From Comamonadaceae bacterium (GTDB lineage: Bacteria; Pseudomonadota; Gammaproteobacteria; Burkholderiales; Burkholderiaceae_C), in the NCBI GenBank assembly GCA_013297925.1, contig JAAFJC010000003.1, positions 38,765-102,764 on the forward strand: a stretch of DNA of 64,000 bases, in the 5' to 3' direction. Shown here piece after piece: positions 1 to 8,677 of the stretch; the stretch's first letter is position 1, and each line of letters begins with the position of its first letter. The notes under the pieces were generated by a model. That model saw only the letters and a list, made by a program, of their open reading frames with translations, was not told the origin of the DNA and ran no database searches. The translations under genes were made by a program, and so were the position numbers.

Positions 1-441
1 GGCCGCTTCGTTTTCCAGCTCAATCTGCCAGCCGCCTGCCGCACTTTTGCTGAGCAGACCACGAAACTTTTTGCGATTGGCGCTCACAGCGCCTGAGCCC
101 TGTGCTGCCACATCCGCACCAATCGCCACCTTCAAAGTCACATCCACCATCTCGCCAGCGAAGCGCTCAAAATCTCCTTCATTGAGCAAAGGCCGGTCAA
201 TCCCCGGTGATGCCACTTCTAGGCGCTTGTAATCCACATTTTCCACTTCAAGCACGTATTGCAACTGCCGCGTCACACGCTCGCAGTCTTCAACAGTTAC
301 CAAAGCTTCTTCTTGCCCAGCCTCCCAAGGATGATCAATCGTGATGCGCAGCAAGCCACCGGCTGAGCGTTCAATCTCAACCAAGACGTAGCCCAGCCCG
401 GTAACGGTCTGGCTCACAGTGACATTTAAATTCGCTGACAT
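1..441 (-). CDS. rimP: Ribosome maturation factor RimP (C-terminus cut by window edge)
   Basis: RimP assists late maturation of the 30S ribosomal subunit in the cytoplasm. The 147 visible residues start at an ATG on the minus strand (439-441) and run off the left edge, so the end of the C-terminal SH3-like domain is missing. The N-terminal alpha/beta domain is recognisable, and the family signature LEVASPGIDRPL lies at residues 74-85. In related bacteria rimP is followed by nusA and infB, which would lie to the left of this window. The 163 bp upstream hold only the terminator of the next gene. Confidence 0.93.
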   Translation of the reverse strand, partial: MSANLNVTVSQTVTGLGYVLVEIERSAGGLLRITIDHPWEAGQEEALVTVEDCERVTRQLQYVLEVENVDYKRLEVASPGIDRPLLNEGDFERFAGEMVDVTLKVAIGADVAAQGSGAVSANRKKFRGLLSKSAAGGWQIELENEAA

Positions 442-526
442 CGATCTCGCAAAAAACTCAGGCAATAAAAATCCCAACCTAAAGCAGTTTGCGAGCTGAA
501 AACTTCAACTCAAAACCATTTAGGCA

Positions 527-555
527 TAAAAAAACGGGCGTTTGCTGCGCCCGTT
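527..555 (-). terminator. Rho-independent terminator after the M14 peptidase-like gene
   Basis: Read on the minus strand, an 8-bp stem (aacgggcg/cgcccgtt, plus positions 533-540 and 548-555) with a 7-nt loop is followed directly by a run of T. It starts about 50 bp after the stop codon of the gene at 605-1531 and separates that gene from rimP. Confidence 0.85.
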
Positions 556-604
556 GGGGTGTAATGCTTTGATTATAAAGGCTTTTTACCGCAAAAGCAA
601 ACTT

Positions 605-1531
605 TTATTTCGCCTTCGCCTGCAGCACAAACTCGATCCCTGCCCGCACCGCCGCCACCTGCGCTGCAATGCATTGCTCAGGCGTGGTTCGCGGGCTATC
701 GGGGTAGACCTCGGTCGTGGTGCAGTAGCGTGCGCCTGTGATGCTGGCGCACAGGCCAAGGGCTTGCAACTCATAGGCGATCACCCCGGGCGCAATCACT
801 GGCGAGCCGATCATCTCGCCTTGGTCATCGGCCTGCGCAATGTGCGTCACACGGCTCACAGCTGCAATGATGGCGCTTTGAAATTCGAGCTGCGGATTAG
901 CCGCATCACACACCGCATAAAAACCATCGGGAATCTGGCCAGGCTCAAAAGGATTGCCATCTCTGGCGGCGAGCGCGGGGCGGAATTCGCTTTCATCGGT
1001 ATCTGTGGTTTCATGCAAATCCAGATGCATCGCCCATGATCCCTGCATGGGTGCGATCAAACGCATCAGAGCCGAGCATTCCTGCGCCGCGCTGCCCGCT
1101 TTGAACGAACGATTCGGATCGATCGTATCAAAATTCCAACGCTGAACGCGCTCATAAGCCCAAGGGCTCACGCAAGGGGCGACCAGTAAATTGATTTGCC
1201 CTGCAAAATCTAAAGCATGCTCGCCCAAAAAACGCAATGCCCCTTGCACACCACTCGTCTCATAGCCATGCACACCGCCCGTGATCAACACACTCGGCAA
1301 ATCAGAGCGCCAATCTCGGCTACGCGTGGCCATGAGCGGAAAGCACTCTTGGCCATAGACAACTTGCCCATAGCTGAATACATCGAAGCGATCACGCAGT
1401 AGCTCCAAGGGGCTCAGCACATCATCCGCATAACTGCGCTTGCGGATTTGCTTGGCTCGCCAAAGTTCGATTTCAGCGGCTCCCCAAGCCTGGCTAGGCG
1501 TGCCAATAGGATAGGACGTTGCAGACATCAT
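605..1531 (-). CDS. M14-family metallopeptidase / aspartoacylase-like zinc hydrolase
   Basis: A 308-residue protein of the zinc carboxypeptidase / succinylglutamate desuccinylase superfamily. The zinc-binding HxxE motif is GGVHGYETSG (H88, E91), followed by the substrate-carboxylate motif DPNRSF (138-143) and the third zinc ligand in LDLHE (H173). No signal peptide is visible, so it is probably cytoplasmic. Substrate cannot be read from the sequence; amidated or acylated amino acids are plausible for the family. It ends at a good terminator, and a copy of the dispersed repeat lies about 10 bp upstream of its start, so its promoter must be in or beyond that repeat. Family call is firm, the reaction is not. 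Confidence 0.8.
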   Translation of the reverse strand: MMSATSYPIGTPSQAWGAAEIELWRAKQIRKRSYADDVLSPLELLRDRFDVFSYGQVVYGQECFPLMATRSRDWRSDLPSVLITGGVHGYETSGVQGALRFLGEHALDFAGQINLLVAPCVSPWAYERVQRWNFDTIDPNRSFKAGSAAQECSALMRLIAPMQGSWAMHLDLHETTDTDESEFRPALAARDGNPFEPGQIPDGFYAVCDAANPQLEFQSAIIAAVSRVTHIAQADDQGEMIGSPVIAPGVIAYELQALGLCASITGARYCTTTEVYPDSPRTTPEQCIAAQVAAVRAGIEFVLQAKAK

Positions 1532-1540
1532 TGCTTCAAA

Positions 1541-1590
1541 ATTGATAGCTGCTCGCGCAGTATTTATGCCGGCTAAATGCCATTTTTGCC
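1541..1590 (+). repeat. Dispersed repeat, copy A (forward)
   Basis: Contains tagctgctcgcgcag, then tatttatgccggc and a T-rich end. The same string recurs at 7891, 38898 and, more diverged, at other places listed in this annotation. It fills the gap between the M14 peptidase-like gene and the DUF3297 gene. Confidence 0.8.
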
Positions 1591-1596
1591 ATAGAA

Positions 1597-1869
1597 CTAA
1601 CGGTAAAAAGCCTCTACAGCGCCTTTGATCTTGATCAGCAGCGGGCGGCCTTTGCGATCAACCGTTTTGCCAGCGGGCACTTTCACCCATGCTTCGCTGA
1701 CGCAGTATTCCTCCACATCAAATCGCTCTTTCCCATTCAAGCGGATGCCAATGGCATGCTCGAGCACAGCCGGTGCGTAATGCGGGCTACGAGAATCGAT
1801 GGAAAGGTGATCAGGCAAGGCTGGGCGAGCGGCCTCTGCGCTGGAAGGGGTTAAAGTGGTGTCATTCAT
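1597..1869 (-). CDS. DUF3297 family protein
   Basis: A 90-residue protein matching the DUF3297 family, which is sometimes mislabelled glutathione peroxidase. The characteristic strings are LPDHLSIDSRSPHY near residue 20 and GIRLNGKERFDVEEYCVSEAW in the middle, with a basic C-terminal part (VDRKGRPLLIKIKG). It is probably cytoplasmic and its function is unknown. It lies between a GlsB-type gene and a repeat copy on the minus strand. Length agrees with the family. Confidence 0.85.
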   Translation of the reverse strand: MNDTTLTPSSAEAARPALPDHLSIDSRSPHYAPAVLEHAIGIRLNGKERFDVEEYCVSEAWVKVPAGKTVDRKGRPLLIKIKGAVEAFYR

Positions 1870-1907
1870 CCCTGTATTGTCAGGGATATAGAAGCCAAAA
1901 GAAGCGC

Positions 1908-2225
1908 TCAGTAATCGCGCTTTTTTTGGCTGCTTTTGCTTTTGTGCATCGGCCCGACCACTTTGCGCATCAATTTCAGCAGCAGAAGAATGACTACCGC
2001 GCCAGCAATTGCGAGCATTAACGAAGAGACATGAAAGCCAGTGGCCACTGCTGCACCACTGACTTGCGCCGAGACAAATTCGCCGCCGATAAACGCACCG
2101 AACATGCCAACAATGATGTTTTCAAATTGCGTACTGCGAGCAGGCGCATCCATCATGAGGCAAGCCAGCCAGCCAGCCAAAGCGCCTACGGCGCACCAGA
2201 TATAAACGTTGATACATTTCCCCAA
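1908..2225 (-). CDS. GlsB/YeaQ/YmgE-family stress-associated membrane protein
   Basis: About 105 residues with three hydrophobic segments (roughly 8-25, 35-52 and 64-84) and the family pattern IWCAVGALAGWLACL followed by a Gly-rich second segment (IIVGMFGAFIGGEF). The C-terminus is basic and Lys/Ser-rich. Homologues are small inner-membrane proteins linked to general or envelope stress; no reaction is known. The start is uncertain: no in-frame ATG precedes the first membrane segment, and a TTG at 2223-2225 is the best candidate. It lies 64 bp downstream of relA in the same direction. Confidence 0.75.
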   Translation of the reverse strand: MGKCINVYIWCAVGALAGWLACLMMDAPARSTQFENIIVGMFGAFIGGEFVSAQVSGAAVATGFHVSSLMLAIAGAVVILLLLKLMRKVVGPMHKSKSSQKKRDY

Positions 2226-2289
2226 GGCCTCGGAATAGAGACCTCTTGATACTGACAGGTTTTGCCCAGCTTAGGGAATATATCTTTGC

Positions 2290-4539
2290 TTACAACCTGC
2301 GCGCTGATTCCACGCCTTGTACCTGCGCCACAGCAGCCAACACCTTCACCAATTGCGCTGCATCGGCAATATCCACAGTGAGCGTGATCCACGTGCTGCC
2401 CTGCGACACATTTTGCTGCACACCGCGCACCGGCACTTTCTCTTTAGAAAACACTTCCGTCACATCGCGCAGCAAGCCATGCCGCTCGCTTCCCAAAATG
2501 CGCACATCGACGCCATAACTTGCTCCTGATTTAGAAGCGCCCCACGCAACATCCACAAGCCTTTCACCTTCTTTTGCAACTAAGCTGCGCAAGGTGGAGC
2601 AGCCCGCGCGATGAATGCTCACGCCTTTGCCGCGCGTCACATAACCAACTATGGAGTCAGGCGGCGCAGGCTTGCAACATTTGGCCAGTTGCGTGAGCAG
2701 GCTGTCCACTCCAACGACAAGCACATTGCCTGATCCTGCTTTGGATTGGATTTTTTCAGCAACGCGTTGCGTGCGCAGCAGCACTTGCTCATCTTCACTC
2801 ACTACTTCAGTAGCAGCTGGCCGCAAATACTGCTCAATCGTGCGCACAGAAAATTCATCTTTGCCCACCACTTCAAACAGGCTTTCTGCCGTTTTGAAGC
2901 CGAGCTGCGCCGCCAGATCGTCAAATTTCAAAGCCGTCTTGCCTTCGCGCTGCAAGATTTTCTCTACAGCCTCTCTACCGCGAGAGATCGTCTCTTCCAA
3001 TTGCAGTGCGTTAAACCAAGCCCGCACTTTGGCTTTGGCACGAGGGCTGGCTAAATAGTGCAGCTCAGGATTGAGCCAATCCCGCGAAGGGCCGCCCTCT
3101 TTGGCCGCATTGATCTCCACGGTTTGGCCATTGGCGAGAGGCGTGTTCAATGTCACCATCTGGCCATTGACTCTCGCTCCCCGGCAGCGGTGGCCGAGAT
3201 TGGTGTGCACCGCATAGGCAAAATCCACTGGCGTCGCGCCCTGCGGCAAATCCACAATCGCGGCATCGGGCGTGAGCACATAGATGCGGTCATCAAGCAC
3301 GCTCGCCTGGGTTGCGTCGCCTGACACATCCTGCTGCCAAGCCAAAAGCTGGCGCAGCACGGCAATCTTCGCGTCCACGTTTTGGTTATAGGTGCCGCCC
3401 GCGCTCACGCCCGCATAGCCCTTGGTGCCCGCCTCCTTGTAAGCCCAATGCGCAGCCACGCCCGTTTCGGCATGCTGATGCATCGCCTCGGTGCGGATTT
3501 GGATTTCTAGCGGGCGCTGCGTCTTATCGCGCACCACCGTATGCAAGCTCTGATAACCATTGGATTTCGGTTTGGCGATGTAATCATCAAACTCACCCTC
3601 TATCGGCTGATACAGCTCATGCACGCGTGACAGTGCTTCATAGCAAGCGGCAGCATCTTGCACGATCACACGCATGGCCCGCACATCGAGCACTTGATCA
3701 AAATCCAGCTGCTTGCCGCGCATCTTTTTCACGATGCTGTAAATATGCTTGGGCCTGCCCTGCACCTCGGCGCGAATGCCTTGCGCCATCAGATCTTTCT
3801 CTAGCGTCTCGCGCAATCGCTGCATGCTCGCTTCACGCTCGGTGCGCTTCTCATCAAGCTGCTTGGCTATTGCTTTGTAGTTATCTGGCTCCAAAAAGCG
3901 AAAGGCTAAATCTTCCATTTCCCATTTGATCTGCCAGATCCCTAGGCGATTCGCCAAAGGTGCGAACACATGCAAAGCCTCTGCAGACACTGCGCGAGGC
4001 ACGGCCGATTTAACAGCAGCGTAGTGCCGCAAGGTTTGCAGGCGCGAGGCCAGCCGCAGCATCACCACGCGCAGATCGCGCGAGAAAGCCAGCAGCATCT
4101 TGCGAATATTTTCAGTCTGATTCGCTGCGCCGGGCGTGATCTGCGTTGTCAAAGAAGCGGCGCGAGCTTGCCGCTGAATATGCACCAGCCGTGTGGTCTC
4201 AAGTGCCAGCGTGGCATAGCTTGCGCCAAAGGCTTTCGTGATCACGTCTTCCGGCTTGTTCAAATGCTCGCAGGCATAGACCAAATAGCTGGCCGCTTGC
4301 ATCGCCTCCGAGCCGCCAATACTGCGCAGAATCGCGGCTACGGCATCGGCATGGACAAAAGTGTTTTCGCCGGTATCCAGCGTTTCGCTCGCAATCAGTG
4401 GCTCAGCAAAAGCCCGAGCACGCTCTAGCGCCTTGCCGCGCATAGCATCCAGCGCTAAATCGTCTGCCGCAAAGCTTTCTCCGGCAACTGCGACTGCAGC
4501 TACAGGTTGCAATGCCGGGCCCTGCTCAGAGTGCTTCAT
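2290..4539 (-). CDS. relA: RelA: (p)ppGpp synthetase with degenerate hydrolase domain
   Basis: A 749-residue long RelA/SpoT homologue that transfers pyrophosphate from ATP to GDP/GTP on starved ribosomes. Residues 85-93 (YLVYACEHL) occupy the place of the HDxxED hydrolase motif, which is lost. The synthetase domain (about 240-400) is intact and carries EFDD at 316-319; the EXDD form is typical of monofunctional RelA, while bifunctional Rel/SpoT have RXKD. A TGS domain follows (about 415-480), then a conserved CC motif (LAKCCKP) and a C-terminal ACT domain. The start overlaps the stop of the upstream hydrolase gene by 4 bp, so the two are probably cotranscribed. Confidence 0.95.
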   Translation of the reverse strand: MKHSEQGPALQPVAAVAVAGESFAADDLALDAMRGKALERARAFAEPLIASETLDTGENTFVHADAVAAILRSIGGSEAMQAASYLVYACEHLNKPEDVITKAFGASYATLALETTRLVHIQRQARAASLTTQITPGAANQTENIRKMLLAFSRDLRVVMLRLASRLQTLRHYAAVKSAVPRAVSAEALHVFAPLANRLGIWQIKWEMEDLAFRFLEPDNYKAIAKQLDEKRTEREASMQRLRETLEKDLMAQGIRAEVQGRPKHIYSIVKKMRGKQLDFDQVLDVRAMRVIVQDAAACYEALSRVHELYQPIEGEFDDYIAKPKSNGYQSLHTVVRDKTQRPLEIQIRTEAMHQHAETGVAAHWAYKEAGTKGYAGVSAGGTYNQNVDAKIAVLRQLLAWQQDVSGDATQASVLDDRIYVLTPDAAIVDLPQGATPVDFAYAVHTNLGHRCRGARVNGQMVTLNTPLANGQTVEINAAKEGGPSRDWLNPELHYLASPRAKAKVRAWFNALQLEETISRGREAVEKILQREGKTALKFDDLAAQLGFKTAESLFEVVGKDEFSVRTIEQYLRPAATEVVSEDEQVLLRTQRVAEKIQSKAGSGNVLVVGVDSLLTQLAKCCKPAPPDSIVGYVTRGKGVSIHRAGCSTLRSLVAKEGERLVDVAWGASKSGASYGVDVRILGSERHGLLRDVTEVFSKEKVPVRGVQQNVSQGSTWITLTVDIADAAQLVKVLAAVAQVQGVESARRL

Positions 4540-5480
4540 GCCCCAAAGAGAAAATCTTCCACGGCCAGCGTCTGCTCCGGCTGCACCAGCATCGGCGCAT
4601 GCCCCACGCCTTCAAACTGCACAAGCTTTGCTTTCGGGCCGCGAACTTGCATTTGCTGCGCCGTCTCAAGGGTGATCAAATCCGATTGCGCGCCGCGAAT
4701 GAGCAGCGTCTCAGAAGTGATCGCGTCATACAGCTGCCAGAGCAGCGCTTCGGCTTGCGCCGCAGATTCGGGCGTGGTGGCACGCACGGGAACGGCCACT
4801 GCGGGGTCATAGTGCAGTTTGAAACTGATTCCAGCGCCCGTCATGTCTGGCCGAATCATCGGCCTGCATAGGGCGCGCCATTGCTCTGGCGTGTGCGGGC
4901 CAAAACTCACAGAAAGCTCAGATAAATAGTCAATGGCCTCTTGCTCACTGGCAAAGCGTTTGTCTGCACCCAAATAGCCGCTGATGCGCTGCAAAGCAGC
5001 CCACTGCACCACTGGGCCAATGTCGTTCAAAATGAGCTTGCGAGGTTTGAGGGCGGCAAGCTGGGGCTGCAATACCGTTTGCGCAGCCACGGCAATCCCG
5101 ATCAAGCCACCCATGCTCGTGCCCACCCAATCAATCGTTTGCGCGCCTTGTGCTTTCAAAGTCATCAGCAGCGTAACGATGTCTGTCGCGTATTGCGGCA
5201 CTTGATACAACTGAGGATCGCTCAGCCAATCGCTCATGCCCCGCCCCGCCACATCCACACTCACCACGCGGCAGCGCTTGCCATCTTCGCCAATCAGCTT
5301 TTGAGCGAGCACATCAAAATCCAGCCCCTGCCGAGCCAGGCCATGCACACAGAGCACCACATGCTGGTGATAAGACGAGCCCCAGCTCCAATAAGCCATG
5401 CGATGCGTGCCGGGCTGAGTGCCCGCGTGGTCGCAATCAATGCGGCTGAGTTGGGCGTTGTGTAGATCGGCGTGTTCCAT
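4536..5480 (-). CDS. Alpha/beta-fold hydrolase
   Basis: About 314 residues. The oxyanion-hole region VLCVHGLARQG and the nucleophile elbow GTSMGG are clear, and the catalytic His is probably in GVGHAPML near the C-terminus. There is no signal peptide, so it is likely a cytoplasmic esterase, lactonase or related enzyme; substrate unknown. The ATG at 5478-5480 is preferred because the alternative ATG at 5502-5504 would overlap the start of divergent aat. The 3' end overlaps relA by 4 bp. Family sure, function open. Confidence 0.85.
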   Translation of the reverse strand: MEHADLHNAQLSRIDCDHAGTQPGTHRMAYWSWGSSYHQHVVLCVHGLARQGLDFDVLAQKLIGEDGKRCRVVSVDVAGRGMSDWLSDPQLYQVPQYATDIVTLLMTLKAQGAQTIDWVGTSMGGLIGIAVAAQTVLQPQLAALKPRKLILNDIGPVVQWAALQRISGYLGADKRFASEQEAIDYLSELSVSFGPHTPEQWRALCRPMIRPDMTGAGISFKLHYDPAVAVPVRATTPESAAQAEALLWQLYDAITSETLLIRGAQSDLITLETAQQMQVRGPKAKLVQFEGVGHAPMLVQPEQTLAVEDFLFGA

Positions 5481-5502
5481 GCAAGCAATCATAATTGAGA
5501 GC

Positions 5503-6264
5503 ATGACTCGCTCGCCAACGACCCCTCAGCTGCCTTGGCTGGCACCTGGCGAGGCTTTTCCCGAGGTATCGAAGGCTTGGGGGCGAAACGATCCAGTACC
5601 GGGGCTGCTGGCCGGCGGCGGAGATTTATCGGTGGATACGCTGCGCGAGGCTTACACCCACGGCATTTTTCCTTGGTACAGCGCTGGCCAGCCCATCCTT
5701 TGGTGGAGCCCTGATCCGCGCATGACGCTACGCGTGGCTGAATTCAAACTGCATCGCAGCTTGCGCAAAAGCTTGAACGCATTTTTGCAAACGAGTGGCT
5801 GCGAGGTACGGATCGATCATGATTTTGCGGCGGTGATCTCAGCGTGTGCCAACACATCCAGAGATGGCCAAGCCGGCACCTGGATCCTGCCTGAGATGCA
5901 AGCGGCCTATATCGCGCTGCATCGGGCCGGCTTGGCGCACAGCTTCGAGACTTGGAAAGATGGCGAGCTCATCGGCGGCTTGTATTGCACAGCAATCGGC
6001 AGCGCAGTGTTTGGCGAATCGATGTTTGCCCGACAAACGGATGCTTCAAAAATAGCTTTGTGTGCCTTGGTGGCTCTTTGCCGCAGCCAAGGCGTGCCGC
6101 TGATTGATTGCCAGCAAAACACGTCGCACTTAGCCTCTTTAGGCGCAGCGGAAATCTCGCGCGAAGCCTTCTGTGCACACGTCTTGTCTAGTGCAAAAAA
6201 TCCGATGCAATGGCGTAGAGATTGCATAAAATGGGAACTATTGGATGTGCGGTTGGCATCTTAG
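5503..6264 (+). CDS. aat: Leucyl/phenylalanyl-tRNA--protein transferase
   Basis: This enzyme adds Leu or Phe from aminoacyl-tRNA to N-terminal Arg or Lys, creating bacterial N-degrons for ClpS/ClpAP. The 253-residue product has the family signatures GGDLS near residue 40, GIFPWY with WWSPDPR around 54-73, and GGLYG-like, SMF and DCQ strings further on (GGLYCTAIG, ESMFAR, LIDCQQ). The start ATG is preceded by gagag. bpt, the companion transferase, follows 41 bp later, which suggests joint expression of both N-degron-generating enzymes. Confidence 0.95.
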   Translation: MTRSPTTPQLPWLAPGEAFPEVSKAWGRNDPVPGLLAGGGDLSVDTLREAYTHGIFPWYSAGQPILWWSPDPRMTLRVAEFKLHRSLRKSLNAFLQTSGCEVRIDHDFAAVISACANTSRDGQAGTWILPEMQAAYIALHRAGLAHSFETWKDGELIGGLYCTAIGSAVFGESMFARQTDASKIALCALVALCRSQGVPLIDCQQNTSHLASLGAAEISREAFCAHVLSSAKNPMQWRRDCIKWELLDVRLAS

Positions 6265-6305
6265 GTATCTTCCTTAAGTCTCGACATTTGCACTAGGCAT
6301 CAAAC

Positions 6306-7040
6306 ATGACCCTGCTCAAGGATCTCCCGCTACAGACCTTGCAGTTCTACGCCACGGCGCCCTATCCGTGCAGCTATTTGCCGGGCAAAGTGGCGCGCAG
6401 CCAAGTCGCCACGCCCAGCCATTTGGTGCACAACGAAGCCTATTCAGAGCTGGTGGCCAGCGGATTTCGGCGCAGCGGCATGTTCACCTACAGGCCGTAT
6501 TGCGATGGCTGTAAAGCCTGCGTGCCCCTGCGCGTCAAGGCCTCAGATTTTGCGCCCACACGCAGCCAAAAGCGTGCCCAAAAGCAGCATGCCAATCTGC
6601 AAGTTCGCGTGCTCAAGCTTGGCTTTGTGCAAGAGCATTACGAGCTGTATTTGCGCTATCAAAACGGCCGGCATGCCGGCGGCGGCATGGATCACGACAG
6701 CATTGATCAATACACCCAGTTTTTGCTGCAAAGCCGCGTGAATTCGCGCATGGTGGAGTTTCGCGAGCTGGGCGTAGATGGAGAGCTTGGCGCTCTCAAA
6801 ATCGTCGCCATTTTGGATGTGCTCTCAGTAGGCATTTCAGCGGTTTATACCTTCTATGAGCCCGATGCAAAAGCGGCTTACGGCACTTACTGCATCCTCT
6901 GGCAAATAGCCCAAGCCAAAGAGCTCGGCTTGGCGCATGTGTATCTCGGCTACTGGATCGAGCACAGCCCCAAAATGACATACAAGGCGCAGTTTGGCGC
7001 GCATGAGAAGCTTTTGGATGGCGTTTGGAAACCACAGTGA
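6306..7040 (+). CDS. bpt: Aspartate/glutamate leucyltransferase (N-end rule, Bpt)
   Basis: A 244-residue ATE-like transferase that in bacteria puts Leu on N-terminal Asp or Glu. The conserved cysteines are present: C22 in YPCSYLPG and the CDGCKAC cluster (C66, C69, C72), as is the C-terminal YWI block ([19 protein letters not shown]). Bacterial Bpt and eukaryotic ATE1 share this fold; the short length and the bacterial setting beside aat favour leucyl specificity. Cytoplasmic. Nothing unusual is seen. Confidence 0.93.
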   Translation: MTLLKDLPLQTLQFYATAPYPCSYLPGKVARSQVATPSHLVHNEAYSELVASGFRRSGMFTYRPYCDGCKACVPLRVKASDFAPTRSQKRAQKQHANLQVRVLKLGFVQEHYELYLRYQNGRHAGGGMDHDSIDQYTQFLLQSRVNSRMVEFRELGVDGELGALKIVAILDVLSVGISAVYTFYEPDAKAAYGTYCILWQIAQAKELGLAHVYLGYWIEHSPKMTYKAQFGAHEKLLDGVWKPQ

Positions 7041-7085
7041 TAACACGCGATAAGGTCGCTCAGGATTTCACACTGTAAAATTTAA

Positions 7086-7111
7086 GCCGTCTCATGAGAT
7101 GATCAGACGGC
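7086..7111 (+). promoter_or_regulatory. Inverted repeat abutting the iclR-type start codon
   Basis: gccgtct (7086-7092) and agacggc (7105-7111) form a perfect 7-bp inverted repeat with a 12-bp spacer, ending on the base before the ATG of the IclR gene. It may be an autoregulatory operator or a hairpin hiding the ribosome site; no obvious Shine-Dalgarno sequence is seen here. Function is inferred. Confidence 0.4.
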
Positions 7112-7879
7112 ATGAAAAAAACACCTTCCACCACCCCCACCATCCAAGTCTTGGAGCGCATGTTTTCGCTGCTGGATGTGCTCTCCTCCCGTGAAGGAGC
7201 GATTTCGCTCAAAGAAATCAGCGAAAAAACAGGCCTGCATCCCTCCACCACGCACCGCATCCTGAATGATCTCGCGCTCGGCCGCTTCGTGGATCGCCCC
7301 GAATCGGGCAGCTATCGCCTCGGCCTGCGCCTGCTTGAGCTCGGCAATCTCGTCAAAGACCGCCTCAATGTGCGCGATGCCGCACTGCCCGCCATGCGCG
7401 AACTGCACAAGCTCACCCAGCAAACGGTGAACCTCTCCGTGCGCCAAGGCGATGAGATCGTCTACGTCGAGCGTGCCTATTCCGAGCGCAGCGGCATGCA
7501 AGTCGTCCGCGCCATCGGTGGCCGCGCGCCGCTGCATCTCACCTCGGTGGGCAAACTCTTCCTCGCTTTCGACGAACCCCTGCGCGTGCGCCAATACGCC
7601 ACCCGCACCGGCCTCGCCGGCCAAACCAAAAACAGCCTCACGCAATTGCCCAACCTAGAGCGCGAGCTCTCCAAATGCCGCCAATACGGCACAGCCAGGG
7701 ATAACGAAGAGCTAGAGCTCGGCGTGCGCTGCATGGCCGCCGGCATCTACGATGATCAATCCCGCTTGGTAGCCGGCCTCTCCATCTCCGCCCCCGCAGA
7801 CCGCCTAAACGAAGATTGGCTGCCGCGCCTGCAAGCCACTGCGCAGGAGATTTCAACAGCGCTCGGCTATCGAGGCTAG
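7112..7879 (+). CDS. IclR family transcriptional regulator
   Basis: 255 residues. The N-terminal winged helix (about 10-70) has the typical LKEISEKTGLHPSTTHRILN helix-turn-helix, and the C-terminal effector domain (about 85-250) has the family strings YVERAYS, GRAPLH and a late DDQSRLVAGLSISAP. IclR proteins usually sense small organic acids and control adjacent catabolic genes, but no catabolic operon is adjacent: bpt precedes it and a TetR gene converges from the other side. A perfect inverted repeat touches its start codon. Regulator family is certain; ligand and targets are not visible. Confidence 0.92.
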   Translation: MKKTPSTTPTIQVLERMFSLLDVLSSREGAISLKEISEKTGLHPSTTHRILNDLALGRFVDRPESGSYRLGLRLLELGNLVKDRLNVRDAALPAMRELHKLTQQTVNLSVRQGDEIVYVERAYSERSGMQVVRAIGGRAPLHLTSVGKLFLAFDEPLRVRQYATRTGLAGQTKNSLTQLPNLERELSKCRQYGTARDNEELELGVRCMAAGIYDDQSRLVAGLSISAPADRLNEDWLPRLQATAQEISTALGYRG

Positions 7880-7890
7880 ATTCAGGTCGC

Positions 7891-7950
7891 TATAAATTCA
7901 GTAGCTGCTCGCGCAGTATTTATGCCGGCGAAAGCCCATTTTTATTCAAA
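7891..7950 (+). repeat. Dispersed repeat, copy B (forward)
   Basis: tataaattcagtagctgc, then tcgcgcagtatttatgccgg and a T-rich tail. It fills almost the whole 80-bp gap between the convergent IclR and TetR genes. Closely similar to copies A and F. Confidence 0.8.
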
Positions 7951-7959
7951 AAAAGTAAT

Positions 7960-8661
7960 TCAACGCCGTACAAAGCGCACAACAGTCTCGATCACATGCT
8001 CGCGGCGTTTGGCGGCTACGGCTTTGGAGCTCATATCGATTTTAAAAATCGTACCAAAGGTGAAACGGTTGGAGACGTTGAAAAAACTCAGCGCGCTGAT
8101 GGTGGCGTGAATATCGATCGGCAGCAGGCCGGTGCGGAAAATGCCTTCGCTCACGCCGCGCTCATAGAGATCTTTAATGGCTTTTAGCGCGGGCACATTC
8201 ATGCCCTGAATGCTCTTGCTCTGGGAGAGGAATTGCGCGCGATTGATGTTTTCGTTCATCACGAGGCGGATGTAATCTTCGTTGCCGGCATGATGATCAA
8301 AGGTGAATTCCACCAAGCGGCGCAGCGCCTGCTCGGGCGGCAAATCATCCAGATTCAAATCGGCTTCTGTTTCGCGCACGCGGCGATAGGCTTCTTCGAG
8401 CACTTTGACATAGAGGCCTTCTTTGCTCTGGAAATAGTAGTAAATCATGCGCTTGCTGGTGCGCGTGCGCTCGGCGATTTCATCAATCCGCGCGCCGGCC
8501 AAGCCTTTTTGCGCAAATTCCTCCGTGGCCACTTTCAAGATCTCCGCCATCGTGCGGGCGGGATCGTTGGTGCGGCTAGGAGCAGGCACAGTTTTTTTGG
8601 CTGATGGCTTCTTCGCTGCTGCGCGTTTTGTTTTTAGAGCTAAATGTACCGTTCCGTTCAT
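7960..8661 (-). CDS. TetR/AcrR family transcriptional regulator
   Basis: 233 residues. A Lys/Ala-rich tail (about 10-25) precedes a TetR-type helix-turn-helix at roughly 38-85, with AGARIDEIAERTRTSKRMIYYYFQ-like spacing ending in KEGLY. The C-terminal ligand domain has no assignable ligand. The gene lies 16 bp downstream of the dinG-type helicase gene on the same strand, so it could be read through or use its own promoter inside the end of dinG. A TGTAC/GTACA inverted repeat overlaps the start codon and could be an autoregulatory operator. Confidence 0.9.
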   Translation of the reverse strand: MNGTVHLALKTKRAAAKKPSAKKTVPAPSRTNDPARTMAEILKVATEEFAQKGLAGARIDEIAERTRTSKRMIYYYFQSKEGLYVKVLEEAYRRVRETEADLNLDDLPPEQALRRLVEFTFDHHAGNEDYIRLVMNENINRAQFLSQSKSIQGMNVPALKAIKDLYERGVSEGIFRTGLLPIDIHATISALSFFNVSNRFTFGTIFKIDMSSKAVAAKRREHVIETVVRFVRR

Positions 8662-8668
8662 TTGTACA
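8645..8668 (-). promoter_or_regulatory. Possible TetR operator over the start codon
   Basis: tgtac (8645-8649) and gtaca (8664-8668) form an inverted repeat with 14 bp between, enclosing the ATG (8659-8661) and a direct repeat gaacg-gaacg on the minus strand. Position suggests autoregulation by the TetR protein; this is inference. Confidence 0.35.
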
Positions 8669-8677
8669 GTATATGCT

